25,302 bases of DNA, from NCBI GenBank assembly GCA_021817355.1, contig JAKAVI010000317.1:1-25302 (forward strand), in the 5' to 3' direction. Positions 15,942-24,994 of this stretch are shown piece after piece. The stretch comes from Pseudomonadota bacterium. Its GTDB lineage: Bacteria > Pseudomonadota > Alphaproteobacteria > Micropepsales > Micropepsaceae. Both the position numbers and the translations under genes were made by a program. Position 1 is the stretch's first letter. The number at the start of each line of letters is the position of its first letter. The notes beneath the pieces were generated by a model. That model was not told where the DNA came from. It worked only from the letters and a program-made list of their open reading frames with translations, and ran no database searches.

Positions 15942-15999
15942 GCGCCGGATTTTTTGCGGATCATGCCTACGCAGCTGAGGCATAAGCATGATCGGCGCC
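15941..15999. repeat. Nested inverted repeat between FKBP gene and glucan synthase gene
   Basis: GATCATGC (15959-15966) is matched by GCATGATC (15986-15993), with GGCGCC on both outer sides (15941-15946 and 15994-15999). Inside, ATGCCT (15963-15968) pairs with AGGCAT (15978-15983), giving alternative foldings. A run of six T (15950-15955) lies within the left arm. It could end the FKBP transcript or regulate the next gene. Confidence 0.4.
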
Positions 16000-16020
16000 A
16001 GTTGAAGGAATGAACCGTCG

Positions 16021-18675
16021 ATGCTGCGACGCTGGTTTGCCAGGCTGCCTGGAGGTGCATTGCGCATTGCCGTCGCACTTGCACTTGTGGTCAGTGCGTC
16101 ATTCCTGTTCTGGGCAAGCCGCGACTACGAGGTGATCGCACCGGACTGGGACGGGCAGGTACGGGGCATCGCCTATAATCCGTCGCATTCCTTTACCTTA
16201 CATCAGGCCGAGCATGTCTCTGCGCGGCGTATCAATCGAGATATGGCGCAGCTGTCCACCATTACTGCGCATATCCGCACCTATACGGTCGCAGGAGGTA
16301 TGGCGCTCGTACCGGAAATCGCCCGCCGCTATGGCATCACTGTTTCGTTGGGTATCTGGATCGGGCCGGACCTCGCGGCCAACCAGCAGCAGATCAAGCG
16401 GGGAATCAAAGTCGCGCTCGCCAATCGCCGGGTCGTAGATCGGGTATTTGTCGGCAACGAGGCTATCTTGCGGGGTGATGTGACGCCGCATCAGCTTAAC
16501 GGCTATATCCGCGAGGTACGGGCAGCACTTCCTAACCGTATCAAGGTTTCGACCGCTGAGCCATGGTCAACCTGGCTCCTTAATCCGGATCTCGGACGCT
16601 ACGTGGACTTCATCACCATCCATTTGCTTCCCTACTGGGAAGGCGTCGATGTCCATGGAGCGCTGGTGTTCGATGAACATGCCTATGACCACATCCGTCA
16701 GGAATTTCCCGACAAACCAATCGTCATTGGCGAAACGGGATGGCCGTCAGAAGGACGGACGCGTTTGGCCGCAGAGGCATCCTTGGCCAATCAGGCCTGG
16801 TATATCCGCAACTTCGTACAATTAGCCCTGAAAAAGGGTTACGACTATTACTTGATGGAGGCGTATGACCAGCCTTGGAAATACGCCAATGAAGGCGCTG
16901 TCGGCGCCTATTGGGGCATGTTCGATGCCACCGGCCATCCCAAATATCCCATGCAGGGCATGCTACGTAGCTTTCCGCAATGGCGCAGCTATTCGCTTGG
17001 TGCTGCTATACTGACCTTGCTGCTTGGCCTGATGATCCTGGGTCGAATGCCACGGGTACGCCAGCCCGGTTACCTCGTGATGGGCGGTCTTGTTGCCCTG
17101 ATCACAACGGGGCTGCTGTTCCTTATCGAAGCTACCAGCCTCGAATATATTGAACCAGGTGATCTGGCGATGATTGTTGCCATGATTCCGCTCGTAATAC
17201 TGGCCTGCATTGTCATCATCACGGAAGGGATTGAACTCGCGGCCAGCTTATGGCGGGTCGAGCGCAGGGCGCTTCTGGCCGCCCTTCCCGCTGAGCCACC
17301 CCGGGTATCGATACACGTTCCCTGCTATAATGAGCCACCGGCGATGGTGATTGAAACCCTCGACGCGCTGGTTCAGCTCGATTACGAAAATTTTGAAGTC
17401 ATCGTACTGGACAATAATACTCCCGAAGAGGCCACATGGCGGCCGGTTGCCAAACACTGTGAGACCCTCGGTTCGCGGTTCCACTTTTTCCACATCGACA
17501 ATTTGAAAGGCTTTAAGGCCGGTGCGCTCAACCGCGCGCTTGAGCTGACCGATTCAGCTGCCAGCTATGTCGCAGTCATCGATAGCGACTACAAGGTTGA
17601 GCCCTTCTGGCTACGGCGGGCCATACCGTATTTTGCTAGCGAAGACATTGTCCTGGTCCAAGGTCCTCAGGACTATCGCGATGCGGCTTCATCGACCTTC
17701 AAGAAACTTTGCTTCGAAGAATATCGCGGCTTTTTCCAGATCGGCATGGTAGAGCGCAACGAACATGATGCCATTATTCAGCATGGTACCATGACCATCG
17801 TGCGCAAGGATGCGCTGGTCGGGGTAGGGGGATGGAGTGAGTGGTGCATTACCGAAGATACCGAGTTGGGTTTGCGCCTGTTTGAAGCTGGCTATAGCGC
17901 CGCCTATCTGCCGGACAGCATGGGGAAGGGGCTGACCCCGGACACTCTGGCAGCATTCATGAGCCAGCGCTATCGCTGGGTTTATGGCGCGATGCAAATC
18001 ATGAAGCGCCACGCCCGCGCCATTTTCCTTGGGCGTACGCGCCTTTCGTGGGCGCAACGATACCAGTTCCTGTCTGGGTGGCTGCCTTGGATTTCTGATG
18101 GGCTGAGCCTTATCGTCACTCTTTTTGCCCTTTTGTGGACATTCTTGATGGCGGTCAGTCCTGGATATTTTGACGTCCCCATGGCGACATTGTCGGCTGC
18201 AGCGCTGGCCCTGTTCGCGGCCAAAAGTCTGAAAACGCTGCTGCTCTATCCCCAGAAAGTCGGATCCGGCATCATAGGTGCGCTCATGGCATCAACAGCG
18301 GGTCTTGCGCTTACGCATACATGTGGCAAAGCGGTGATTGCCGGCGTGTTCACCTCCAGAAAGCCGTTCTTGCGGACACCCAAATGTGAGGACCCGGCAG
18401 CGATAGGGCAGGTATTGCGTCAATGCTGGCAGGAATGCCTGCTGTTGACAGCGCTATTAAGCGGGATCGCGTCAATGATTCTGGTGACCATGCCCCAGAG
18501 CATGCGCGGCTTCGATGATCCGGCGTCAGTGTTGTGGACCATCATGCTGACGATCCAGTCGCTGCCTTACCTTGCTACTGTGGTGACTGCCGCGATAAGC
18601 GCCTGGTCGTATAGCCAGCCTGGCCGTAAGGAAACCCGAACTTTGGACACCTCGGAACTTGCCGAAGCTGCATGA
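16021..18675 (+). CDS. ndvB: NdvB-like beta-1,3-glucan synthase: GH17-like domain plus family 2 glycosyltransferase
   Basis: A large inner-membrane protein of 884 residues. After an N-terminal membrane segment (13-31), residues 45-320 form a GH17-like TIM-barrel domain with the acid/base motif GNEA (Glu147) and the nucleophile motif GETGWPS (Glu238). Several membrane segments (325-410) lead to a GT2 domain: HVPCYNEPP (432-440), the UDP-sugar motif DSDY (521-524), TED (611-613) and QRYRW (649-653), followed by further membrane segments. This layout matches NdvB of Pseudomonas aeruginosa and related Bradyrhizobium enzymes that make cyclic beta-1,3-glucans, where GT2 polymerises UDP-glucose and the GH17 part probably cleaves or transfers the chain. 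Roles there include osmoprotection and biofilm antibiotic tolerance. The product here is inference. A GAAGGA site lies about eleven bases before the ATG. Confidence 0.88.
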   Translation: MLRRWFARLPGGALRIAVALALVVSASFLFWASRDYEVIAPDWDGQVRGIAYNPSHSFTLHQAEHVSARRINRDMAQLSTITAHIRTYTVAGGMALVPEIARRYGITVSLGIWIGPDLAANQQQIKRGIKVALANRRVVDRVFVGNEAILRGDVTPHQLNGYIREVRAALPNRIKVSTAEPWSTWLLNPDLGRYVDFITIHLLPYWEGVDVHGALVFDEHAYDHIRQEFPDKPIVIGETGWPSEGRTRLAAEASLANQAWYIRNFVQLALKKGYDYYLMEAYDQPWKYANEGAVGAYWGMFDATGHPKYPMQGMLRSFPQWRSYSLGAAILTLLLGLMILGRMPRVRQPGYLVMGGLVALITTGLLFLIEATSLEYIEPGDLAMIVAMIPLVILACIVIITEGIELAASLWRVERRALLAALPAEPPRVSIHVPCYNEPPAMVIETLDALVQLDYENFEVIVLDNNTPEEATWRPVAKHCETLGSRFHFFHIDNLKGFKAGALNRALELTDSAASYVAVIDSDYKVEPFWLRRAIPYFASEDIVLVQGPQDYRDAASSTFKKLCFEEYRGFFQIGMVERNEHDAIIQHGTMTIVRKDALVGVGGWSEWCITEDTELGLRLFEAGYSAAYLPDSMGKGLTPDTLAAFMSQRYRWVYGAMQIMKRHARAIFLGRTRLSWAQRYQFLSGWLPWISDGLSLIVTLFALLWTFLMAVSPGYFDVPMATLSAAALALFAAKSLKTLLLYPQKVGSGIIGALMASTAGLALTHTCGKAVIAGVFTSRKPFLRTPKCEDPAAIGQVLRQCWQECLLLTALLSGIASMILVTMPQSMRGFDDPASVLWTIMLTIQSLPYLATVVTAAISAWSYSQPGRKETRTLDTSELAEAA

Positions 18676-18697
18676 AAGGCCGAATATAATGTAGGCG

Positions 18698-20107
18698 TTA
18701 AAGAGGCAGCACCTTTCCCGGATTAAGGATGTTATTGGGATCTAAACTGCGCTTTAGGAGCGCCATGGTGGCAAGTTCAGCCGGTGACTTGTAACGGGTA
18801 ATCTCCAAGGCCTTCATTACGCCCAGGCCATGCTCCGCGCTAATCGAACCACCAAATTCGGCTACGATGTCGTGCACAACCCGGCTGATTTCCTCCCACC
18901 GGGCTAAAAATGCGCCGCTGTCGGCACCTTGGGGTACCGAGAGGTTGAAGTGCAGATTGCCATCTCCGATATGGCCGAAGGGGACGGGTCGGATTCCTGG
19001 CACCAGCGCCTGTACAGCAGCTTCGGCCCGCTCCAGAAATGCTGGTATCCGGGAAAGCGGCACCGACACATCGTGTTTGATGGAGCCCCCCTCGAATTTT
19101 TGTGCTTCGGACATGTCCTCCCGCAGCCGCCACAGCGCCGATCGCTGTGCTTCACTTTCAGCAAACACGGCATCTTCAACGAGGTGCATCTGTGATGCCA
19201 CGACCAGCGCGGTTTCAATGCTTTCACGCAGAGGAACCAGGGCGCCAGCTTGGGCGTCGACGAGTACATACCAACCATGTGGTGCGGAAAGTGGATCGCG
19301 CACACCCGCCATGTGCCGCAGCACGAATTCCAGTCCAGTGCGGGGCATGATCTCAAATGCTGTGATGAGTCCGCCAGTAGCGGCATTGAGGCGATGAAGG
19401 AGCGTGACCGCGGCAGCTGGATCCGGTACGGCGAAAAAGGCCGTCACGTGCTGTTCTGGCATGGGATAGAGTTTGAGCACGGCCGCAGTGATAATGCCAA
19501 GTGTGCCTTCTGCACCGATGAACAGATGTTTGAGATCGTAACCGGTATTGTCCTTGCGCAGGCTGCGAAGCATGTCGAGCACGGTTCCGTTGGCAAGCAC
19601 CGCTTCAATACCAAGTACCTGCTCTCGGGCATTGCCGTAGCGCAGCACGTTGACACCACCGGCGTTAGTCGAAAGATTGCCACCTATTGTGCAGCTGCCC
19701 TCGGATGCCAGACTGAGCGGAAAATAGCATCCCACCGCTGCGGCTGCCTGCTGGAGTTCTGCGAGAATGGTGCCTGCTTCGACGGTCGCCGACATGGTTT
19801 GAGGATCGATCTGACGGATAGAGTTCATGCGGGCCAGCGACAGGATTATCTCTCCGTGAAATGGAATCTGGCCGCCTACCAGGCCAGTATTTCCGCCCTG
19901 AGGTACCACAGGTGTTTTAGTTTGATCGCACAGCGAAAGGACGGCCGCGAGCTCCTGCGTGGTCTTGGGTTTGATAAGAAGCGACGAGTGCCCATGATAG
20001 CGGCCACGCCACTCCTCCAGATGAGGTGCGATCTGCCTTGGATCTTCCGAAACTCCTTCGGCACCGAGAAGGGCTTTGAGCCGCGCAATGGTGTCGGCGG
20101 CTATCAT
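18698..20107 (-). CDS. FAD-linked oxidase, D-2-hydroxyacid dehydrogenase type
   Basis: A 469-residue flavoprotein of the D-lactate/D-2-hydroxyglutarate dehydrogenase group (FAD_binding_4 plus FAD-oxidase_C). FAD-binding motifs are PQGGNTGLVGG (69-79) and IGGNLSTNAGG (141-151). The C-terminal metal/substrate site is HIGDGNLH (His379, His386) with EHG at 425-427. Such enzymes oxidise D-2-hydroxyglutarate, D-lactate or similar acids and pass electrons to quinone or electron-transfer flavoprotein; D-2-hydroxyglutarate is my preferred guess. The start overlaps the stop of sua5 (ATGA), so the genes are co-translated. It converges with the glucan synthase gene at a 22-base gap. Confidence 0.92.
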   Translation of the reverse strand: MIAADTIARLKALLGAEGVSEDPRQIAPHLEEWRGRYHGHSSLLIKPKTTQELAAVLSLCDQTKTPVVPQGGNTGLVGGQIPFHGEIILSLARMNSIRQIDPQTMSATVEAGTILAELQQAAAAVGCYFPLSLASEGSCTIGGNLSTNAGGVNVLRYGNAREQVLGIEAVLANGTVLDMLRSLRKDNTGYDLKHLFIGAEGTLGIITAAVLKLYPMPEQHVTAFFAVPDPAAAVTLLHRLNAATGGLITAFEIMPRTGLEFVLRHMAGVRDPLSAPHGWYVLVDAQAGALVPLRESIETALVVASQMHLVEDAVFAESEAQRSALWRLREDMSEAQKFEGGSIKHDVSVPLSRIPAFLERAEAAVQALVPGIRPVPFGHIGDGNLHFNLSVPQGADSGAFLARWEEISRVVHDIVAEFGGSISAEHGLGVMKALEITRYKSPAELATMALLKRSLDPNNILNPGKVLPL

Positions 20108-21051
20108 GCTACATCCTTAGGTGCGGCCGCGCGGGCCAGACGATCATTGATCGCTTCGCCCAGTCCGTGAGCGGGGATAGGCACAACCGCGATCTGAGTC
20201 GAAACAGCGTCGGCAGCATGCAACATGGCAAAGAGATTGGCCGCAGCCTCGCGCAGATCTGCCCGCGGACTCAAGTTAAACACATGGCTTGCGCCAGAGG
20301 GAAGATCGGTCCCAAAGCCAATCAATGCCTCACCGCGCGTGACGCTACGTGCGCCAAGACGCAGCTTTGCCCTGGGCGCGTAGTGACTTGCCAGCTGACC
20401 GGGCGAAAGGATAGCCCCCTGAGCCCGCCTGAGAGGTCCGGCGATGGCTTCGAGCTCTTCGCGGGCAATGGCGCCGGGACGTAGCATGACGGGGTCCGCG
20501 CCTACACATCCGATGACGGTCGATTCAAGGCCAAGCGGGGTCGGACCTCCGTCCAGAATGAGATCCACCTGTACTCCGAGGCTTTCCGCGACGTGTTCGG
20601 CACGGGTGGGCGAGATCAATCCAGAACGATTGGCGCTGGGGGCCGCGATCGGCCGGCCGCTTCTATCGAGCAGGGCCCGAATCACGGGGGCGGACGGAAC
20701 GCGCAACGCTACGGTTTCAAGACCGGCGCTGACTAGAAGTGACAGATCGATGTGTGGGCGGCGGTGTTCGACGAGAGTGAGCGCTCCCGGCCAAAAATGG
20801 ACCGCGAGGCGCCGGGCAGTTTCGGAAAAAATACCCAGTTGCTCGGCCTGAGCGAGGTCTGCGACATGAACGATGAGCGGATTGAATGAGGGGCGGCCCT
20901 TGGCGGCAAATATGTCGGCCACCGCAGTATCATTGCTCGCGTCCGCACCGAGCCCATAAACGGTCTCGGTCGGAAATGCGACGAGCCGACCTGCACGCAG
21001 CAGTTCAGCGGCCCTCGCTATAGTAGCGCGATCAGCAGCAAGTACCGGCAT
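20104..21051 (-). CDS. sua5: L-threonylcarbamoyladenylate synthase (Sua5, long form)
   Basis: Makes threonylcarbamoyl-AMP from threonine, bicarbonate and ATP, the first step of the t6A37 modification of ANN-decoding tRNAs. The N-terminal YrdC domain shows FPTETVYGLG (26-35), KGRPSFNPL (51-59) and PSANRSG (138-144). A linker with LSPGQLASHYAPRA leads into the extra Sua5 domain (about 215-315), so this is the long TsaC2/Sua5 type rather than short TsaC. The ATG at 21051 lacks a strong Shine-Dalgarno. The gene lies 45 bases after cytochrome b561 and overlaps the FAD-linked oxidase by four bases, so it sits in the middle of a minus-strand operon. Confidence 0.95.
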   Translation of the reverse strand: MPVLAADRATIARAAELLRAGRLVAFPTETVYGLGADASNDTAVADIFAAKGRPSFNPLIVHVADLAQAEQLGIFSETARRLAVHFWPGALTLVEHRRPHIDLSLLVSAGLETVALRVPSAPVIRALLDRSGRPIAAPSANRSGLISPTRAEHVAESLGVQVDLILDGGPTPLGLESTVIGCVGADPVMLRPGAIAREELEAIAGPLRRAQGAILSPGQLASHYAPRAKLRLGARSVTRGEALIGFGTDLPSGASHVFNLSPRADLREAAANLFAMLHAADAVSTQIAVVPIPAHGLGEAINDRLARAAAPKDVA

Positions 21052-21096
21052 GGTTATGAATTTAGGCCAGCACGCGGCAAAGCGCGAGCCCGATCC

Positions 21097-21687
21097 TCAC
21101 AGCCAGGGGACCATGCGTGCCAGCAGACCGTCGCGCCGAATGAACTGATGGTACAATGCCGCCAGGACATGGAGCACGATCAGGCCAATCATGGCCCATG
21201 CCAAGGTCACATGTACCCGGGCAAAGTTCTCGGCCAGATTATGGCGGTCCGGCGGCATCATACCCTGATAGAACCAGAACTTGGGCCAGTTGAAGAGCCC
21301 GAACCAGGACAGGGGCTTGGGAGATCCCGAACTCAGAAGCCAGCCCGCCAGGGGTGTGGCAATGATCAAAATATAGAAGAGTAGGTGGGTGGCGCGCGCC
21401 GCCATACGAAGAGGGGCCGCAAGACCTTCCGGAGGGGGCAGGAAGGGATTCACCAGGCGCCAAATCACGCGCAGGACGCTTACCGCGAGCACAGTCAGGC
21501 CTACCGATTCGTGAAGGCCAAGAAGAGCTGCCCTCATCGGATCATGGTGAGAAAAGTCGCCCATGGTCAGTCCAAGGGCGATGTTGAGAAGGACCAGCGC
21601 CGCGATCAGCCAATGGAGGGCCATTGCGACCGTATCATAACGCAACTGCGCGTCATGGGGCGCCCGGCCAGCGGGGATCGTGGTCAT
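21097..21687 (-). CDS. Cytochrome b561
   Basis: A four-helix inner-membrane di-haem b-type cytochrome of 196 residues (Ni_hydr_CYTB-like superfamily, CybB type). Histidines expected to bind haem lie in MALHWLIAALVLLN, LGLHESVGLTV, RVHVTLAW and IVLHVLAALYHQF. Members move electrons from quinol, for example to superoxide or soluble acceptors. The frame is open upstream to 21834, but the ATG at 21687 (MTTIPAG) has GAGG five bases before it and starts at the usual place, one short loop before helix 1. It heads the probable b561-sua5-FAD-oxidase operon. A redox link to the FAD oxidase is possible but unproven. Confidence 0.92.
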   Translation of the reverse strand: MTTIPAGRAPHDAQLRYDTVAMALHWLIAALVLLNIALGLTMGDFSHHDPMRAALLGLHESVGLTVLAVSVLRVIWRLVNPFLPPPEGLAAPLRMAARATHLLFYILIIATPLAGWLLSSGSPKPLSWFGLFNWPKFWFYQGMMPPDRHNLAENFARVHVTLAWAMIGLIVLHVLAALYHQFIRRDGLLARMVPWL

Positions 21688-21777
21688 TCTAGCCTCATAC
21701 CATGTGTTGAATGTTCGAAGAGTGCATTTTAGGCGGAGGCGAGGGGGCTTGTCACCTTGGCATTTTGTGATGTGCGC

Positions 21778-21807
21778 TTGACCAGTGTGCTCATAGCTTT
21801 TCATAGT
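21778..21807 (+). promoter_or_regulatory. Possible sigma-70-type promoter for the MBL-fold hydrolase
   Basis: TTGACC (21778-21783) and CATAGT (21802-21807) are 18 bases apart and stand 25 bases before the ATG at 21833. Both are partial matches to the consensus; the call rests on spacing and position. Confidence 0.35.
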
Positions 21808-21832
21808 TGCGAGGCGCAAGCTGAGGATTGTC

Positions 21833-22891
21833 ATGACTGAAACGTCCGCCCGGACCCGCCCGGGCCAGAATCTGGACTACCCCTTTTCGGATCGCCCCGA
21901 AACTGGAACCTGCATTGAAGTCATTGCAGGGGTTTACTGGGTGCGCATGCGTCTGCCCTTTCAGCTCAACCACATCAATTTGTGGCTATTGGCAGACGGG
22001 GACGGCTGGACCGTTGTCGACACCGGTGTTCGGGATGAACCCACGGCCCAAGCCTGGACGGAGTTGTTCGATAAGGTGATGCAGGGAAAGCCCGTAAAGC
22101 GGGTGATTGTGACGCATCTGCATCCCGATCATGTTGGCATGGCCGGATGGTTGGTCCGCCGCTTTGGCTGCATGTTATGGATGAGCCGTACCGATTATCT
22201 CTTGTGCCGCAATTTATGTTTCGATACCGGACTCGAGGCACCCGAGGAAGGCATCCGGTTCTATAAGGCTGCGGGCTTTCCCGAGGATGCGCTGGAGCAG
22301 TATCGCACGCGTTTTGGCGGCTTCGGCAAAGGCGTTTATCGCCTGCCCAATTCCTACCACCGCATCATTGATGGTGATCAGATCAAAATCGGCGAATACT
22401 CGTGGGACGTTGTCGTAGGACGCGGACATGCCCCTGAGCATGTTTGTCTGTGGTGCAAGGAAGCCGGCGTATTTATTTCGGGGGATCAGATTTTGCCCCG
22501 CATTTCTTCCAATGTTTCCCTGTTTCCCACCGAGCCCGATGCCAATCCGCTTCAGGATTGGCTCGATTCCTGTGTCAAGCTTGAAGACCTAGTTGCCGAT
22601 GATGTACTCATTTTACCCTCCCACAATGAACCCTTTCGCGGCGCGCGGATGCGTTTGCGCGAGTTAATCGAGGGACACGAATCCAGCCTCTCGACGCTGC
22701 ACGCACTGTGTAGAGAGCCAAAGCGCGCGGTCGACTGTTTTCCGGCACTGTTTCGAAGTCGTATTACTGCCGGAAATTTTGGCATGGCCACAGGTGAAAG
22801 CCTGGCCCACCTCAGCTGTCTGATCGAACGCGGCAGGATGCAGCGCGAACGGGATAAGGACGGGGTAGACTGGTACAGCAGTCTCGGTTGA
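21833..22891 (+). CDS. MBL-fold metallo-hydrolase
   Basis: A 352-residue metallo-beta-lactamase-fold enzyme. The di-metal motif is THLHPDH (His95, His97, Asp99, His100); further ligands are in GHAPEH, SGDQILP and the late PSHNEPF. The sequence GVYWVRMRLPFQLNHINLWLL is typical of the LACTB2/glyoxalase II-like branch, and the last 80 residues resemble the small winged-helix tail of that branch. The substrate is unknown; thioesters or lactones are possible. GAGG lies eight bases before the ATG. The gene is divergent from cytochrome b561 (145-base gap) and converges with the MscS gene. Confidence 0.92.
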   Translation: MTETSARTRPGQNLDYPFSDRPETGTCIEVIAGVYWVRMRLPFQLNHINLWLLADGDGWTVVDTGVRDEPTAQAWTELFDKVMQGKPVKRVIVTHLHPDHVGMAGWLVRRFGCMLWMSRTDYLLCRNLCFDTGLEAPEEGIRFYKAAGFPEDALEQYRTRFGGFGKGVYRLPNSYHRIIDGDQIKIGEYSWDVVVGRGHAPEHVCLWCKEAGVFISGDQILPRISSNVSLFPTEPDANPLQDWLDSCVKLEDLVADDVLILPSHNEPFRGARMRLRELIEGHESSLSTLHALCREPKRAVDCFPALFRSRITAGNFGMATGESLAHLSCLIERGRMQRERDKDGVDWYSSLG

Positions 22892-22951
22892 GTCAGACAG
22901 GCGCGGCTCGCCCGCAAGTCCCCAACCTGATACTGCGGACCTGTCATCCCG

Positions 22952-23866
22952 TCAGCGCGGCGGTGCCTTTGGTATGACCTCTGCTTGAAGGGAAGTCGAG
23001 GGAATATTTACGCCAGATACATCGCGAAACTGCACCACATGCTGAGGGTAAGGAATCGTGATTCCGGCCGTGTCGAGTGCAAGCTTTACCTTCTTTTGCA
23101 GGTCGTAGAGCACGGACCAGTAGTCCGATGTTGCAGTCCAGCAGCGTACAATGATGTCAACCGATGATGCCCCCAGAGCACCGACAGGCGTGGCAGGCGG
23201 CGGATCATGCAAGATGCGTGGATCGGATTTGAGCAGATCAAGAATGATTGCCTGGGCCTTTTCTATATCGTCCCCATAATCGACGCCAACCGTAAAATTT
23301 ATCCGGCGTGTCGGCTCACGGGAATAGTTGATGATTGTACTGGAAAAAATCTTGGAATTAGGCACCGAGATATAAATCAGGTCAGCATCGATCAGCACGG
23401 TGGTAAAGAGACCAATTTCCCGCACCGTTCCTCCTGTATCAGCGGCACTGATGTAGTCGCCGACCCGGAAGGGGCGTAGAAATAGAAGCATTGCTCCAGC
23501 GGCGACATTCGAAAGTGTTCCCTGCAGAGCAAGACCAATAGCAAGACCGGCTGCGCCCAATACGGCAATAAGGCTTGTAGTCTGTACACCGAAGCGGCCC
23601 AGTACGGCGATCAGCGTTACCGCAATGATGCTATAGCGGACGGTGGTCGTGGAAACCGGGACCAGCGTGGCATCAATACGCCGGCTGTGGGTCAGTGTAC
23701 GTTCAAGCCAACGACCCACCCATCGCGCGAGCACGAAGCCGAAAATGAGTATAACCACGGCCGCAAAGAGGTTGCTCGCAGCGCCAACAACAAGATCCTC
23801 GAGTCGATCGGGGGTGGACAGCACTGGGGCAAGTGGCAGCGCCGCGAAAATGGCTTTTGGGGACAT
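22952..23866 (-). CDS. Small-conductance mechanosensitive channel (MscS family)
   Basis: A 304-residue inner-membrane channel that opens on membrane tension to release solutes during osmotic downshock. It has three membrane segments (about 27-50, 75-95, 96-130). The pore helix TM3 carries the Gly/Ala-rich pattern VLGAAGLAIGLALQGTLSNVA, followed by LLFLRPFRVGDYI, VREIGLFTTVLID, and VPNSKIFSSTIINYS of the beta domain. The C-terminal alpha/beta domain is present and the length is like E. coli MscS. The ATG has GGGAAG seven bases upstream. Cyclic-glucan and channel genes both serve osmotic balance, but they are in separate transcripts. Confidence 0.94.
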   Translation of the reverse strand: MSPKAIFAALPLAPVLSTPDRLEDLVVGAASNLFAAVVILIFGFVLARWVGRWLERTLTHSRRIDATLVPVSTTTVRYSIIAVTLIAVLGRFGVQTTSLIAVLGAAGLAIGLALQGTLSNVAAGAMLLFLRPFRVGDYISAADTGGTVREIGLFTTVLIDADLIYISVPNSKIFSSTIINYSREPTRRINFTVGVDYGDDIEKAQAIILDLLKSDPRILHDPPPATPVGALGASSVDIIVRCWTATSDYWSVLYDLQKKVKLALDTAGITIPYPQHVVQFRDVSGVNIPSTSLQAEVIPKAPPR

Positions 23867-23985
23867 GGCAATCTTCCCGGGGTATGCAGCTCTTAGTTTT
23901 TGGCAGGTCGGATCATAATGGGTCTAGTCAGCCAAGCCATGCGCGGCTTGGTCATACTCGGCAATCCGCGATAATCCGTACACAG

Positions 23986-24011
23986 CAAAAAGCCCGGGCT
24001 GGCCCGGGCTT
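23986..24011 (-). terminator. Intrinsic terminator of carD
   Basis: Reading the minus strand, AGCCCGGGC and GCCCGGGCT form a perfect 9-bp stem with a tiny loop (24010-23991), followed at once by TTTTT. It lies about 20 bases after the carD stop codon, a textbook rho-independent terminator. Confidence 0.88.
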
Positions 24012-24031
24012 CAGGGCATTTCACGTTACGA

Positions 24032-24586
24032 TCACGCCGCCTTTTTGAGCAGCACAGTCTCGACGCGCTTGATAGCCGCCTGCTCATCGATACGCTCTAC
24101 CGCTGCAACCTCACGGGCCATGCGGGCAAGGGCTGCCTCATAAAGCTGCCGTTCAGAGTATGACTGCTCAGGCTGGCCTGACGCGCGATGTAGATCACGC
24201 ACCACTTCCGCAATGGAAACCAAGTCACCCGAATTGATCTTGGCTTCATATTCCTGCGCCCGGCGCGACCACATGGTGCGCTTTACTCGGGCCCGCCCCT
24301 TAAGGGTATTCAGCGCGGTCGCAACCACATCCGGGGACGACAACTTGCGCATGCCCACAGACTTCGCCTTGGCGACCGGCACGCGTAAGGTCATCTTGTC
24401 CTTTTCGAAGGTAATGACAAACAGCTCAAGTTTAAGGCCAGCGACCTCCTGCTCCTCGATCCGAACAATCTTGCCAACGCCGTGGGTTGGGTAAACCACG
24501 TGATCATTAGCCTTGAATTCGAGCTTCTTGTTGGAGTTGGCAGGAACTTTCTTCTTGGTTGTCGCAGCAGCGGTCGTCATATCCAT
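24032..24586 (-). CDS. carD: CarD-family transcription regulator
   Basis: A 184-residue RNA-polymerase-binding protein that stabilises open promoter complexes, notably at rRNA and housekeeping promoters. A Lys/Ala/Thr-rich tail (1-20) precedes the CarD_TRCF interaction domain: NDHVVYPTHGVGKIVRIEEQEVAG, LFVITFEKDKMTLRVPVAKAKSVGMRKLS (about 27-80). A helical DNA-binding domain follows, with the TMWSRRAQEYEAKINSGDL segment containing the conserved Trp that contacts the promoter. The ATG at 24586 has GAGG six bases upstream; another ATG lies two codons further in. Its own terminator follows, and fdxA is the next gene upstream, a pairing I recall as common in alphaproteobacteria. Confidence 0.96.
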   Translation of the reverse strand: MDMTTAAATTKKKVPANSNKKLEFKANDHVVYPTHGVGKIVRIEEQEVAGLKLELFVITFEKDKMTLRVPVAKAKSVGMRKLSSPDVVATALNTLKGRARVKRTMWSRRAQEYEAKINSGDLVSIAEVVRDLHRASGQPEQSYSERQLYEAALARMAREVAAVERIDEQAAIKRVETVLLKKAA

Positions 24587-24994
24587 CCATATCCTCGCGA
24601 ATAAAAGCGCTCCGCCCGATCAGCCGCCTAACCGCTGCGAAGTGCGTCGCATTAGAAGGCGCCGCATGTTGCAGCGCAAAACGCCCCGCTTTTTCAGAAA
24701 CACGGCACGCGTCGATCTGCGGTAAGTCCTGGTCTCAGGGTTCGGGGACGTCCTGAGGTCAAGCACACAAATCTAGCGGGACAGATGCCTGGGGCGCACG
24801 TATTGTGCCGGTCGGACTGCCAAATGCCAATGAAAGACGATATCACAATCCTGGCAAAAAGGGAAGGACGAATCATCGAAGCCGTTGAAAATACGGCCTT
24901 AATTATGGTCTTTCCCAAATTCCCTCAAGGATTACGGCAGCTTGGCAGCTTTGCCCATCAGAGTGGGGCGGCTCGTAACCGGCCGACTCAAGGG
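24587..24994. other. Gap between carD and fdxA
   Basis: About 400 bases without a supported gene. It must contain the carD promoter, but I see no strong -35/-10 pair. A plus-strand frame beginning near 24824 (MPMKDDITILAKREGR) stays open to the edge, but it is antisense to fdxA for most of its length and has no ribosome binding site I can recognise. Confidence 0.4.

Noticed and set aside
19250..20170. A 306-residue plus-strand open frame
   Set aside because: It lies fully antisense to the FAD-linked oxidase and sua5 end, has no domain resemblance, and the opposite strand has clear motifs; it is a GC-rich shadow frame.
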